A stretch of DNA of 64,000 bases from Torymus aiolomorphi. Taxonomy: Eukaryota > Arthropoda > Insecta > Hymenoptera > Torymidae. A program made the translations under genes and the position numbers. The notes beneath the pieces were generated by a model. That model ran no database searches. It saw only the letters and a list, made by a program, of their open reading frames with translations, and had not been told where the DNA came from. The stretch is taken from the NCBI GenBank assembly GCA_036365515.1, contig CM070874.1, forward strand, positions 163,822,297-163,886,296, in the 5' to 3' direction. Positions 1 through 10,819 of the stretch are shown here, piece by piece. Position 1 is the first letter of the stretch. Each line of letters starts with the position of its first letter.

Positions 1-639
1 CTATAGCTATAACATTTGGAAGAGCATGTGATATAATGGTATAATTGTATAATATCTATATAGCAAAAAATTGGAAAAAATGATTTTGCACTTTGGATAT
101 TGAAATGTTGAAATTGACTTATCATGGTCAATTTGTCGCAAAGTGAAAATATAAAATAAAGTTTTTTAATTTTTCTTTTTTTTTCGTAGCTATTATGCAA
201 TTATATGTCATTTGATACTACCATGATAAATATCAAAGCTCTAGCAGTCATTATTCAACTGGAAACCGATTACAATTTTTTTCTTTTTCATACATATAGC
301 GGTACGCTCATTGAACGTTTGGCTTTCTCTAATAATCTTATTTTTTTCTTTTTCATTTCAGTAGCCAAAGTCTAGATTCTTGGAATAGTAGTTATAATGA
401 TACAATATCATGTAATGATATATGATTGTGAGGAAAAGTAAAAAAATTAATTTTATACTTTGACTGAACATTTGCTAATGCTTATGCTAAATAAATGTCA
501 ATGTCTGGGAGTAAAAGTGCAAAATAATATTTCTTCTTTTTACTGACATATATTTATTACATCAGTTATGTGTTTTTTCGAAAGAATTTATTTAGAAAGA
601 TAATGTTACGACAACTGACTTTATTTATAACAATTGAAT
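1..639. other. AT-rich intergenic sequence
   Basis: No coding region, RNA gene or clear repeat structure is visible. Homopolymer T and A runs are common, and stops are dense in every frame. Confidence 0.6.
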
Positions 640-2690
640 TTAGTAACAATTTAATTAAGTAACTCCCCTAGCGGAAATATTTTTGTTCAAAAATGTTAAA
701 AACTGTTACAAAGTGTTCCAAACTGTTTAAAAATGTTACAAAATGTAGGATTTTGGACGTTATTAATCGTTTGTAACTGTTTGTAACATTTTTGAACAGT
801 TTCTAACAGTTTGTAAGAGTTATTAAATTATTTAATAACTTTTAAATATTTATTAATTATTATTATTAACATATGTCACTGGGTGGATTTTCGGGCTAAA
901 GCACGTTTCACCTCCGTACCTTAGCGGTTCAATTCCATATCTCTCGGTTCAACTGCCGGGGATGTAATAGCCAGATTAGGTAACAGACGCTACAACGTCG
1001 TGCAATGTTAATCTAATCTGGTTACTTACCGTGCAACACGCAAGTCGAAGACTCGCGCTTTATTTCTCACCAGTGACTCGAACTCCTCTCCTGGTCACTG
1101 GTTCGTGTGCCGGCTGCTCAGATGAAACGAAACGTATTCTCTTACGTAACGACCGCGGAGGCGTCGGTGAGCGGGGAATTACTAGGTCGCGAAATAATAA
1201 CTCGAGCGGTTAAAATTAATAATAAAAGACTATGGTTTATTAAATAAAAGAAGTTGAGGTTTGGTAATGGATCAGTAATATAAAAGAAGTGAATTTAGGT
1301 TCGCGTATTTCCTATCTAAATGGTGCGCCAGCACGTTACCTCTGACGTCAGCTGCCTCGGAGATTAACGTCACTCTTGCGGTAATTTACGCCGCGCAAGT
1401 GAGGTATAATACGCCTCACGTGTGCGGTACTCTACGCGCGCGCTCACCGAGTAAAGCGACGAAGTGTGAGAGCAGTCGCGATCGCCGCGCGACGCATACA
1501 CGTATAAGTGTGAGAGAGAGGGTAGATGGCGGGTTTACACGTGTGCGCACCTGTTGTGCGCACTCACCGGCTTTGAAAAAGCCGGTGGTTTGACCTCGCG
1601 TTTAACCTTGATGAAGTGCGAATCCGATGCCTACACTCTCTCCTCGCATTTGCTCTCACCGCACGAGAACGCCTACTCGAAGCCGATGTCCAGGTGCGAC
1701 GAGCCTGGACAAGTGTTTACGCGGAGCTAATACGCGGCGCGGAAGAATGCGTGCACGCTTACCGCTATTGTAGGTTAGATTCATACGGTGTGGCCTAGGT
1801 TTCTCGCAAGCATCCTCGCTGCTAGGCTGGCTTCATTATATCGCCTCTCATGATACTCTCTGCTGTTTTCGTGCCAGGCGAATATGCTTACTGCACTAGG
1901 ATGTTGCTGGTTCGGGAGTACGACAGGTAGTTCTAGCCTGTCGCACTATCTCTGAGCTCTCCTCGTGTTTCCGTCGAAAGTACGGTATAACACATTTCGC
2001 GGATCAAGATAGTGGCTTCAGGATGCATCACGTATGCACTTCTGAGGTTACAACTATCAAACACTTCACAATTATCGCGGAAAACGCGATATCACCGCGA
2101 ACTCACTATCGCGCGCGTCTGTGTCCAAAGATAACAACAACATTGATGCCGGTCGCGTCTGTCCCGGCACCTTCGTCATGCTCTCGATACAGCTCCAATA
2201 CTGCATTGAGGCGCCATCTAACGTTCGCTATTACGAACATATATATTGCCGATTTATTATCGACGTCGGTACGGCAGTCCGTAAACATAGTAATAATTAA
2301 TTATTAGTATAATTAAACACTCCTTAGGCTTCTTCTGCATTGTCTGACTGTTACTTGCCTTAGGAGTGCTCCCGCGCTCCTTGATTCTCATGATTATAAT
2401 AATGAGGTTATTAAATAATTATTAATTAATAATAATAATAATAATAATTTATTAATTATTAATATTTCCTGAAATATATCAAATTTAAAATTATTTGAAA
2501 CTGTTTGCAAGTGTTTAAAACTATTAAAAACTGTTTGAAACTGTTACAAAGTATTGTAATTAGAAAAAATGTATCCAAAATCATACATTTTGTAACACTT
2601 ATAAACAGTTTTAAACAGTTCTAAATAGTTATAAATAATTTTTAACAGTTATTAACATTTAAAATTTACGACAGGTTCACTAGGAGAGTG
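640..2690. mobile_element. TIR-like element with subterminal inverted word arrays and non-coding cargo
   Basis: Both ends carry arrays of variants of the word AACTGTTACAAA in opposite orientation, at about 690-830 and 2495-2655; each array is itself near-palindromic. The outer ends look like a degenerate inverted repeat (ACTCCCCTAGCGG on the left, the complement of CACTAGGAGAGT on the right). The 1.4 kb between the arrays is much richer in GC than its surroundings, has no credible open frame, and contains a strong hairpin (CAGATTAGGTAAC near 970). On the minus strand an AATAAA-type signal lies near 1240, so the cargo may be a retroelement regulatory fragment. The superfamily is not recognised, and the right border may really belong to the next element. 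Confidence 0.45.
2350..2385 (+). repeat. Short copy of a covarying terminal hairpin (GGAGTGC/GCGCTCC)
   Basis: This segment matches the 3' end of the ~630 bp repeat found at 22985 and 43976: TACTTGCCTT, then a stem-loop with TCCC loop, then TTGAT. The stem differs from those copies by a compensated A-T to G-C change, so the pairing is kept while the sequence is not. Confidence 0.5.
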
Positions 2691-4029
2691 TCAGGGATCC
2701 GGATCACGGATTCGGCTAAAACTTTGGGATAGGTTTTTTATATAGAAATATGAAGAAAACTGCAATATTAGACCCTAACGCTCAAAAGAACTAAAGTTCT
2801 AGTCATTTTTAGCTTTATTTTGAAAAAAGTCTTGATAAATACCTCTTCTTAAAACAGTAACTATTTAACATTAGAAAGTCTTGAATATCATTTAAAAAAT
2901 AGAAAATAAAAGTAGAGAAAATCATCAAAAAGTAGAGCTTTCATTTGCTTTCTTAAGAGGTAAAAAATGTCGATTCCTTCCAAAGTTATGAAAGTTTAAA
3001 TTTGAGCATCGAAAGTGTACCAAAATACGCAGGCAGTGGAACAGTGAATTTTTTTGGGATAAAACAGTGCATTTTCGATATTTATTTTAAACTTCCATAA
3101 CTTTATAAGAAATCGACATTTTTTATTCTTAAAAAGGTAAATGAAAACTCGTTTTGTCTAGTTTTCCCCTATAGCACACAATATTGGAGTAACATTGCTC
3201 CAATACTGCTTTGTCATATTCCCCTTATTCGCCAATATTCCCTCAATACTTTTATATATGGATGCTATATTGGAGCAATGTTGCTGCAATCCGTGATTTC
3301 CGTTTCACCATTGCTTTTTTAAAATGATGAGTCAGGCTCTCTGTCACAGCAATATCATTATCATTATTATTATTGCCACAATGTTGCTTTGACATATTCG
3401 CGACATTCCCCTTAAGAGGAAATTCACTAATGTATTTTGGAAATTGAGGCAATATTGCTCCAACAATCAGTGGCCAAACGGGAACATTCTTCCAGTGTTC
3501 ATATATATTGTACAAATATTCTTGCAATATTGCAGTCATTAGAAAAACCAGCATAAAAATATAATTTTAAAAATAATATTCCTTTCGTGTTGAGAAATAT
3601 TGACTCAATATTGCTGCAATATTGCTATGACAGAGAGCCTGACTCATCATTTTACAAAAGCAATGGTGAAACGGAAATCACGGATTGCAGCAACATTGCT
3701 CCAATATAGCATCCATATATAAAAGTGTTGAAGGAATATTGACGAATATGGGGAATATGACAAAGCAATATTGGAGCAATGTTGCTCCAATATTGGGTGC
3801 TATAGGGGTTATTTTCTGTTTTTGAAATAATATTTAAGCCTTTCTAAAGTTAAATAATTGCCGTTTTAAAAAGTGGGTTTTTTCAAGACTTATTTCAAAA
3901 TAAAGATAAAAATGTCTAGAACTTTAGTTTTTTGTGTTAGGTTCTAATATTGCAGCTTTCTACAATTTCTACATCCAAAAACCTATTCCAAAGTTTCAGC
4001 CGAACCCGTGATCCGGACTCTCTAGTCCC
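2676..4029. mobile_element. DNA transposon/MITE with long TIRs and a nested insertion
   Basis: The left end (CCGGATCACGGATTCGGCT...) and the right end (...AGCCGAACCCGTGATCCGG) are inverted copies. They stay alignable for roughly 220 bp, including the shared stretch AACTAAAGTTCTAG. A second internal inverted pair lies at about 2940-2990 and 3090-3145, around the word AATGTCGATT. No transposase remains, so the element is non-autonomous. It hosts the palindromic element described next. Confidence 0.7.
3166..3808. mobile_element. Nested palindromic MITE (CCCCTATAGCAC termini)
   Basis: The two ends are CCCCTATAGCACACAATATT and its near-perfect inverted copy. Almost the whole 643 bp folds back around about 3487, with arms of roughly 230 bp or more. 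The arms share GCAATGTTGCTGCAATCCG and AGGCTCTCTGTC and are full of the word GCAATATTGC. It has no coding capacity. It sits inside the long-TIR element, so it is the younger insertion of the two. Confidence 0.75.
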
Positions 4030-4739
4030 TGAGGAGGAGCCGGAGCGGGCTCGAAACGTTGGACAATGTGGTGGTGGTGGGCAGTCAGATCGTCCTTTGC
4101 TAACAAAGTTTTTTCCAGGTTTTAATTAAGTTTTTATTTCAGATTCTGCGGGGGTGATTATAAACAAGGGCAATCTGACTGCCATAAATATTAATTATTT
4201 TAATTTAATTTGTAAGACTGTAAGACAGATAGAAAAATTCTTATCAGTTAACTATTTTTTCATTTAAATAATCAAGGACAAAGGTTAGGTGCGCCAATGA
4301 TGCCGCTTCTCCCCTAATTAAATCGTTACTAAATGTGTTATTAACATTATTCTTTTTTATCAAAAAATAATAAAGCAATAAATACAATAAATGGCGGAGT
4401 AAAATGGAACAAATTAAAATACACAAGTAGCAATTTGATTTACATTTTTATAGGTTTGATCTCTTTAGTCAAAAATTGACGAAAACTGATAATTTGACAT
4501 GGTTAGGAGCGCGAGGCTGGTCTCAAGCTAAAATCTTTTTTTACTAAAATCTTAAGCTAAAATCACTTTTATTAAAATAAAACTTTTTTTTTCAATATGC
4601 AGGCATATTGTAAAAATAATTAAAATGCAAAAGCAATTTTCTGTCAAGAAAAAAATGTTAAAAGGATAGCTATTATGTTTTACTTACTGTTATTACTGCA
4701 ATATGTTTGTACGTAACATATTGCAGCATAATGACAAAA
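4030..4739. other. AT-rich sequence without a recognised gene
   Basis: A short G-rich patch (GTGGTGGTGGG near 4070) is followed by AT-rich DNA. GGGCAATCTGACTGCC near 4165 is the complement of GGGCAGTCAGATCGTCC near 4080, giving a weak inverted pair. Nothing else was recognised. Confidence 0.4.
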
Positions 4740-5139
4740 CATTTTTATTCAAGCAAGAGGCATAGCCTGTCACCCGTATATCTGTTGTCCGCATGGTCGT
4801 AGCATGCCTACCAACGTGTACGAAAGATACCGATATAAGAACTGTGCGCGCTCGAGTTCTGCTACGCTGGCACTGCTGAGTCTCTTCACTGTTCGACGCA
4901 CGCATGCGGAACAGACGAACTCAGGTGCGCACAACTGTTCATTTGACTTTAATAACGCAGGTCCTCTTTCTATGCGTGTCAAAGCAGCGGGGCGATCTAC
5001 GAGCGTCAATACCGCATGAGTACCGGCGTTTGTTACGGCAACGACCATAGGAGCGCCGGTATTCTCTCCGTCGGTGGCCTTCTTCTTTTCTGTCTCTGGT
5101 GATACGACGTCGCATTATTAGCCATCGAGTACATCCCAG

Positions 5140-5201
5140 GTAATACGCCGGCGTTCCATACCTTTATGCTGTTTAGCTGATGCGGTCTATTTGTTTTTCA
5201 G
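5140..5201 (+). other. Candidate 62 bp intron
   Basis: A donor (CCCAG|GTAATA) and an acceptor (TTTGTTTTTCAG|G) are 62 bp apart, a usual size for insect introns. The upstream flank (about 4740-5139) is richer in GC than its surroundings, as a 5' UTR exon might be. The downstream flank leads within 24 bases to an ATG. Confidence 0.3.
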
Positions 5202-5224
5202 GTTGCAAGTTACCAAAAATTACG

Positions 5225-5254
5225 ATGTTCCTCTTCCTTCTCTCCGTTCTCCAG
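5225..5254 (+). CDS. Candidate first coding exon, signal-peptide-like
   Basis: An ATG 24 bases after the candidate acceptor opens a ten-codon, very hydrophobic start (MFLFLLSVLQ), directly followed by a consensus donor CAG|GTAAGA in phase 0. This is the usual look of the first coding exon of a small secreted insect protein. No following exon could be identified, because the next kilobases are repeats. It could also be chance, and no family is claimed. Confidence 0.25.
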
Positions 5255-5312
5255 GTAAGATTTAGAGGTCCGATTAATTTATTAGACCTTTGTTACCTTT
5301 GGTAATAAAAGT

Positions 5313-5560
5313 CAGGCATTTTTTCCTACAGATTTTTCTTTGGGGATTTCCGCAGGTCGTAATACGACTTTTGAAATCCCTGTAGGATTTTCTATAAATT
5401 ATCCTATAGGAATACCTGCAGGATTTTGCAGGAAAAAATCATGCATTGTTTCCTATAGATTTTCCTATAGGAATCCTATAACAATCCTGTAGGAGTTCTA
5501 TGAAAACTTATAGGAAATCTTATAGAATCTCTATAGGAATTCCTATAGGATTTTTTCTTA
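5313..5560. repeat. Array of palindromic CTATAG/CCTATAGG words
   Basis: Irregularly spaced copies of CCTATAGG, CTATAG and the related CCTGCAGG are joined by AATT- or ATTTT-type spacers, so the whole stretch can pair with itself in many registers. It ends with GGATTTTTTCTTAAGGGA. The CTGCAG array 300 bp downstream ends almost identically. Confidence 0.6.
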
Positions 5561-5699
5561 AGGGATATACGCTGTCGTATTAATTACTTGTAGATCTCGT
5601 CTATGCCTAATATTAAATATAAGCCAACTAGCTTTGCGGTCTACAAGTAATCAATCGACTGGGTAGCGCAGCGCGTATACATTCTCCCTAAAATGTCCC
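5561..5699. mobile_element. Small hairpin MITE
   Basis: The left arm AGGGATATACGCTGTCG...ATTACTTGTAGA has its inverted copy at the right end (TCTACAAGTAATC...GCGCGTATACATTCTCCCT). It is about 140 bp with no coding capacity. It follows directly after the CTATAG array. Confidence 0.55.
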
Positions 5700-5859
5700 C
5701 GCTAAACTTATGTAGTTTCTGCAGTAACTATGGAGAGCTTTTTCAGAAGTTAACTCCTTGACGGCCGATGACCAAAAATCTTTGTAATGAAACATTTAAA
5801 ATCCCATAAGACGAATTTTTCCGTGTTAACGTGATTTTGAAGAAGTTGTATGAAGTTTC

Positions 5860-6325
5860 GGCATACATTTATAAGATTCTACAGGTATAGTGTATGGATT
5901 CTGCAAAAATTGTGGAAAAATCCTACAGAAATTGTAGAGAGCTTTTGCAGAAACTGTGGAGAGCTTCTGCATAAATTATGAAGAATTTTTGCATAAGTTC
6001 TACAGAAATGTTACTCCAGAAATCTGCATAATATGTACATATTTCATCAAAAATTTTCCTGCATAATTTTTGCAAATTTTGTATAGAAATATCTGCACAA
6101 ATTCTGCAGAAATGACCTGCAGAAAATGAGGAAATTCATGCAGAATTTCCGCAGAACTTTCTGCATATTTATTACAGACTTTATGCATAATTTCTGCAGA
6201 AGTTTCAGCAGAAATTCTGCAGAAACTCTGCAGAAGGAATTCAGAAATTATGCAGAAGCTATGCAGAAACTATGCAATTAGTCCTGCAGAAATTCTGCAG
6301 AGAGTTCTGCAGGATTTTTTCATAA
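5860..6325. repeat. Array of palindromic CTGCAG/TGCATA words
   Basis: Dozens of TTCTGCAGAA-type and TATGCAGAA-type words are separated by A/T spacers, giving dense self-complementarity. The array closes with CTGCAGGATTTTTTCATAAGGGA-like sequence, nearly the same end as the CTATAG array. Open frames across it come from the repeat and are not genes. Confidence 0.6.
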
Positions 6326-6326
6326 G

Positions 6327-7280
6327 GGATCACCAACAATCCTGGTATGATTTCTAAGTAGCACAACAATTATATAATAAATAAATAAACTAACTAACAA
6401 AATACGGGATTTGCTTAGTTAATTCAGAGCCACGGGCACCGGTCAACTCCTATGGTTCCAGAAATTGACATACATTATTTAAGAAGCATCACCAACAATC
6501 CTGGAACAAGCCAAAACGGGCAACAACAATTATTTATTTAATAAATAAATAAATTAACTAACAAATACGGATGGTTTTTAGTTAATTCGCAACCACATGC
6601 ACCGGCCAACTTCTATGGTTCTAAAAATTGACAGACATCATCTAAGATGCATCCCCAACAATCTTGGAATGAGTCAAAAGTGGCACAATAAATATTTATT
6701 TAACAAATAAATAAATTAACTAACAAAATACGGAGTTTTCATAGTTAATTAGTTAATTAGCAGCCATGTTCTGAAAGTTCATAGAGATTACCTAAAAAGC
6801 ATCCCTAACAATCCCGGAACGCGCCAAAAGTGGCACAAAAAATATTTTATACAGTATGCGTAAAATGCGATTTTATACATCCTATAATTTTAAAAATCGC
6901 TTTTACGCCCCCTGAATCGAAAAATATCTTTCGATACACGTGCGAAAGATGTGCTAGACTCAACACTTTTGCACCTGTATGGAAATATACTTTTATTTAA
7001 TAAATAAATAAGAACTAACAAAATACGGCATTTTCATAGTTAAGCAGTAGCCACAGGCACCGGTCAACTCCTACAGTTCTGAAAATTCATAGAGATTATC
7101 TAGGATCCATCCCCATCAATCGTGGTACGACTTCCAAGTGGCACAAAAATTATTTATTTAATAAGTAAATAACTTATCTAACAAAATACAGGATTTTCTT
7201 AGTTAATCGGCAACTACGGGCACCGGTCAACTTCTATAGTTCTGAAAAATGATAGAGATCATCTAAGAAGCATCCCAATA
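6327..7280. repeat. Tandem ~165 bp repeat, about six copies
   Basis: Each unit has the order ATCACCAACAATCCTGG, GTGGCACAA, TTATTTATTTAATAAATAAA, CTAACAAAATACGG, TAGTTAAT, CACCGGTCAACTCCTA and a GAAATTGACAGAGATCATCTAAGA-like stretch. Copies are diverged. One of them, at about 6852-6985, carries an extra ~130 bp insertion with its own inverted words (AAAATGCGATTTT, AAAATCGCTTTT). No coding is visible. Confidence 0.65.
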
Positions 7281-7360
7281 ACCCGGGTACATGGGGCCTG
7301 AGGCATGCTTAATTTTCTCAGCGGTGCGCATACAATCATTCTCAACTCAGGCATAAAAGG

Positions 7361-7638
7361 GGCCTCTTTCATGTGTGTAAGTCGGAGAGAAAATTTCGCA
7401 TTTCGAGCTTATTTTTAAGAATGTGGTAAGAAATATACTTTTCTAACCTAAAACAGATGAGAAATGAATAACTGTTGAGAAACATTCATTGCTGCCCTAA
7501 TAGACGTGAGAAATAAAAATTTCTGCCTCCTTTGTATAGTTAATTGCGTATACGTTTCAGATTATTTTGATTTCCAACTGCGTAGTGTACGACTCGAAAT
7601 GCCCAATCCTCTCTCCGACTCACACATGTAATATAGGC
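7361..7638. mobile_element. MITE with ~45 bp TIRs
   Basis: The left end (GGCCTCTTTCATGTGTGTAA, GTCGGAGAGA, GCATTTCGAG) is repeated inverted at the right end (CTCGAAATGC, TCTCTCCGAC, TCACACATGTAATATAGGC). The interior is AT-rich and non-coding. Confidence 0.6.
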
Positions 7639-7671
7639 ACTGTCATGCATTCGTTAAAAAAATACGTTGTG

Positions 7672-8477
7672 TAACACGGGAAGAAAAGCCATTTCAGACT
7701 TGAGTAACCTATTTTCAGCACTCGTCTCTGTCTTGGGCGCTTTCGACGCGCTCGACTCCGACTCGTGCAGAACACCTCACCCTAGCTAGAAATAGCTTAT
7801 GTGCTCTCCCCTTATTGCATAATGTACTCTTTCTCAACGTTGCGTTGGTTCGATAGAACTACATTCGCTTTGGATCAAAATTGCAAATGTGATATTTTCG
7901 GCCCGTGGTTAAAAAAAAATAGTATATTGCGCAACTAGGGAGGTAAAGAGTTGGACAGTGCAGAGCACACATGATCGCCAATTTACACGTGCTCTGGGCT
8001 GACCAACTCTTTACCTCCTTAGTTGCGTAATATACTATTACTCCCTGAATTCGAGATCAGATTAAGTCTATAGGTTACAATAATACGGTCTTGGCAGAGT
8101 TTTGGCTCAAGATCTTGCCATACCGTTGGTCTCTGATTTTCATGTTATTGTTAATGTAAACTCGGCACTATGTATTTAAGCACGGCCGCGGCTTGCAAGA
8201 GTTGCCTTGTAATTTTACCAGAGCGAGAATCGTTGGAATTTAAATACTAACAATGTTATATGACAAAACTCTTTTCCATCCAAAAGAAATGTCTTCTGCA
8301 CTCATACACTTACAACCAGTTAGAATACCTCTCCCTCGCGCATTTTGAGTATTGAATAAATATCACCAGTTACTTATACTTCTTGTCTTCGGACTTCTTA
8401 TTTCACGTAAAATCAACCTCTCCGGGTGCGTAACCCAGAGTGGCCGGAAACTAAAGAACCCCTTCACACGTAACATT
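7672..8477 (+). mobile_element. 5' LTR of a Ty3/gypsy element (start uncertain)
   Basis: The right border is well placed: the sequence ends GTAACA, and a primer-binding-site-like stretch begins four bases later. Upstream are a TATA-like TATTTAAGCAC near 8171 and a polyadenylation signal GAATAAATATC near 8353, in LTR order. A TGTAACACGGG at the left would give a matching TG...CA pair, but a shorter LTR starting near 8143 is also possible. The 3' LTR is missing, so the start cannot be checked by comparison. Confidence 0.5.
7919..8040. mobile_element. Hairpin MITE inside the LTR region
   Basis: ATAGTATATTGCGCAACTAG and AGGTAAAGAGTTGG on the left match inverted copies on the right; the arms of about 50 bp enclose a short loop. 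It is non-coding. Confidence 0.65.
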
Positions 8478-8481
8478 TTTG

Positions 8482-8499
8482 GTGCTAGGTGTGGGGCTC
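8482..8499 (+). promoter_or_regulatory. Primer binding site of the gypsy element
   Basis: TGGTGCTAGGTGTGGGGC resembles the common insect and vertebrate retroelement PBS TGGCGCCCAACGTGGGGC with substitutions in the middle. It lies four bases after the LTR end. Confidence 0.55.
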
Positions 8500-8564
8500 C
8501 CTGTGAAATAATAAGTAACTTTTAAAATCGCGAAGCCCGCGTTTCAACCGCTCCAACTACTCCT

Positions 8565-8610
8565 GGACAGGAAGGACAGGAAGGACAGGAAGGACAGGAA
8601 GGACAGGAAG
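8565..8610 (+). repeat. 9 bp minisatellite (GGACAGGAA, five copies)
   Basis: Five perfect tandem copies of a purine-rich nonamer lie in the retroelement leader, 70 bp after the PBS. Confidence 0.8.
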
Positions 8611-8623
8611 AAAAGAAGCCAGG

Positions 8624-8671
8624 ATGAGACCAGCCATCTTCTTAATCGTTGTGTTCAGCTCCCAGCTCCCA
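8624..8671 (+). CDS. Candidate short leader exon with signal-peptide-like product
   Basis: An ATG opens 16 codons with a hydrophobic core (AIFLIVVF) and runs straight into a consensus donor CCA|GTAAGT in phase 0. It lies 125 bp after the retroelement PBS. It is either a spliced leader exon of the gypsy element or a captured or host first exon. No downstream exon was identified and the product is not recognised. Chance is a real alternative. Confidence 0.2.
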
Positions 8672-9014
8672 GTAAGTAAAAATTAAATTATCTTACATTT
8701 TACATATTTCTGACCGCGTGGGAATTTTATAAAAGGTTGCGCATAACAAAATTATATGCGTTTTTATTGATTAAACGTCGTAAATACTCGTAAATAGTTT
8801 TTCTCTATCAAAAATACATACATCGTGGTACAATATATCGTTGAATGAACATATTTAAAAGCAAATATCGATTATCTCCGTGCATAAATAATTTGCATAA
8901 TGCGTAAAGAAATAACAGCAGTCATGTGTAACAAATAATTACTTCTCCTTTCGCTGTTAAATAACCTCCTCTCACACCTTAATCTACTGCTGCCCTGCGT
9001 CGTTGCATAACGAC

Positions 9015-9300
9015 GTCCTTAGACCAGTTGACAACGACGGTCGATTTTTTTCCCTTTCCTTGAGGCCAGTTGCCAATGACAGCCGATTTTTCCTTTTCTT
9101 TAAACCAGTTGCCAATGGCGGTTGATTTTTCTTCCCTTTTCCTTGAGGCCAGTTGTCAACGACGGCCGATTATTCCTTTTCCTTAGACCAGTTGCCAACG
9201 AAGGTCGATTCTTCTTCCCTTTTCCTTGAGGCCAGTTATCAACGACGACCGATTTTTCCTTTTCCTTAGACCAGTTGCCAACGACGGTCGACCTCCTCAA
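9015..9300. repeat. Minisatellite, ~44 bp units in alternating types
   Basis: About six units read CCAGTTGCCAACGACGGTCG plus a T/C-rich tail. Units with TTAGACCAG and units with TGAGGCCAG alternate, so the true period may be a dimer of about 88 bp. It sits in the gypsy leader. A minus-strand open frame across it only reflects the repeat. Confidence 0.75.
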
Positions 9301-9367
9301 AGATTCAAAAAAAAGGACATATAACCCGCTCCTCAACCACCTTCGAATCGGGTCAGTGACGAACTGA

Positions 9368-9661
9368 ATGCTAAGAAATAGTACTATCTTGCGACATAAG
9401 CAGGGTAGCGAAAAACTACACCTGCGGAGGTTAATTAGAGAAAGAAGAACCCTACGGTGGCGTTTGGACCGAATTAATAGGCAAATTAGGGTCCAAGAGG
9501 AGCTGATACAGTCAGTAGAATTACCGGGTACTGCAGGAGTTAGGGAAGAAAATTCGGAAAGAAAATTCCTCGCAGAAGTCAGCGAAAAATTCGAAGAATT
9601 AATAGCGTTTACCGAAACTTCAATTCGCGAGAATAATCGGCCTGCTAAAACATCAGAATAA
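9368..9661 (+). CDS. Retroelement leader/gag-proximal ORF, coiled-coil-like
   Basis: The 97-residue frame is rich in Arg, Glu and Leu, with heptad-like spacing (residues about 15-50 and 60-85). It has no catalytic motif and no similarity I can name. It lies between the gypsy 5' LTR and the main gag frame, so it is probably an N-terminal gag or accessory segment of that element. The stop lies 110 bp before the next frame. A function outside the element is not supported. Confidence 0.35.
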   Translation: MLRNSTILRHKQGSEKLHLRRLIRERRTLRWRLDRINRQIRVQEELIQSVELPGTAGVREENSERKFLAEVSEKFEELIAFTETSIRENNRPAKTSE

Positions 9662-9773
9662 TAGTTAGAGAATTTTAGAAGGACGAGTAGGATACATACT
9701 AGCAATATGTTGAATTTCGGAAAGAAATAAGAATAAGAGCAACGCCGGAGACGATAAATGCACGGATTATTCA

Positions 9774-10709
9774 TTGTCACAACAGAATGAAGCGGCAGCA
9801 CTCAGTCGCCACGAGTCATGCGAATCCATAAAGACACTAGGAGCATGGGGTCGGGTAGGCATAAAAAAGGAGGACAAAGCAACCAGTGACATCCAGGCAG
9901 CCCTGACGGCAGCAGAACTGGCAAACCAACACCCGTATGTGGATGTACTAGAATCAGCACTGAAGAGGTTCGAAGACCTCCGCGCCGGAGGATTCAACGA
10001 GCTCAGCGAAGACGAGAAGGAAATCGCCGAACAAACGGACCGTTACATATACACGCTATACCAGAAAAAAGAAGAAGAGATAAAGAATTCATCAGCGACA
10101 TTACGGAGCGTTCTTGGTCAAGACGACGTCGAACACATGGGTAAAGACCTCGCGACAAAGGAAGACGATCAAAGCCCAGGGGTCACGGCCACATTAGGGG
10201 CAAGGCCCAAGACGAGGCAGAGATCGCCGCCTTTTGGAAATCAGGAGGAATGTGAGGGGCCACTGGAGGACCGGAAACATACACCGAGAGTCTCGGATTG
10301 GAACGGCCAATACGAGCCGCGATGGGAGTCCCCCAGGGATCACCGATTCAGTTCGCAAAAGAGAGAAGAAGAGCCATCAACTACCCGTTCCCACCCGCAA
10401 AATCCAGCATACTTCGAACCCAACCTGGAAAGCCCTCGCAGTAGGGGTCAGGAATACATCGGGCAAGAACTCGAAGACGGAGCACGCGGGTACTTCAGGA
10501 GCCCACAGAAAGGAAAAGAGGCGAACACGGAACTACACGTAAAACTGTATGGTAGTCCACAAAGGCATTTACCAGCGGCAGGGCTCTATTGCACACCGAA
10601 ATGGGACTCCAAGCGAGACAGTGGTCGAGGGTTCAGGAATACGCTAAATCAGAGCCCGCATACAGAGCATGCATGGACTTCGGGAATCCGCTGCGGGGAG
10701 ATGAAGTGA
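9774..10709 (+). pseudogene. Ty3/gypsy gag, N-terminal part (decayed)
   Basis: The 311-residue frame is acidic and helical in its first 120 residues (ALTAAELANQHPYVDVLESA...), then becomes Arg/Pro/Ser-rich and repetitive. Three other frames overlap its second half, and the frame ends before the capsid-like block, so it has been frameshifted. It follows the leader in the order expected of gag. Gag would form the retroelement particle. Only the position and the later domains identify it; the N-terminus alone is not diagnostic. Confidence 0.5.
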
Positions 10710-10819
10710 ATACAGACCGCTACAGGAGTCTATGTGGGAGTCCGAAAAGGTATCTACCGGCGGAGTGGCCCTATCAAGCACAAGAGCAGACTCTCCAGCA
10801 AGACCCGGAGATCCAGAAA

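Noticed and set aside
6327..7280. CRISPR-like regularly repeated units
   Set aside because: Repeats of ~165 bp are contiguous, diverged and without unique spacers, and the sequence is eukaryotic.
9100..9801. 233-codon minus-strand frame
   Set aside because: It crosses a minisatellite and runs antisense to the gypsy leader frame; the repeated residues come from the tandem units.
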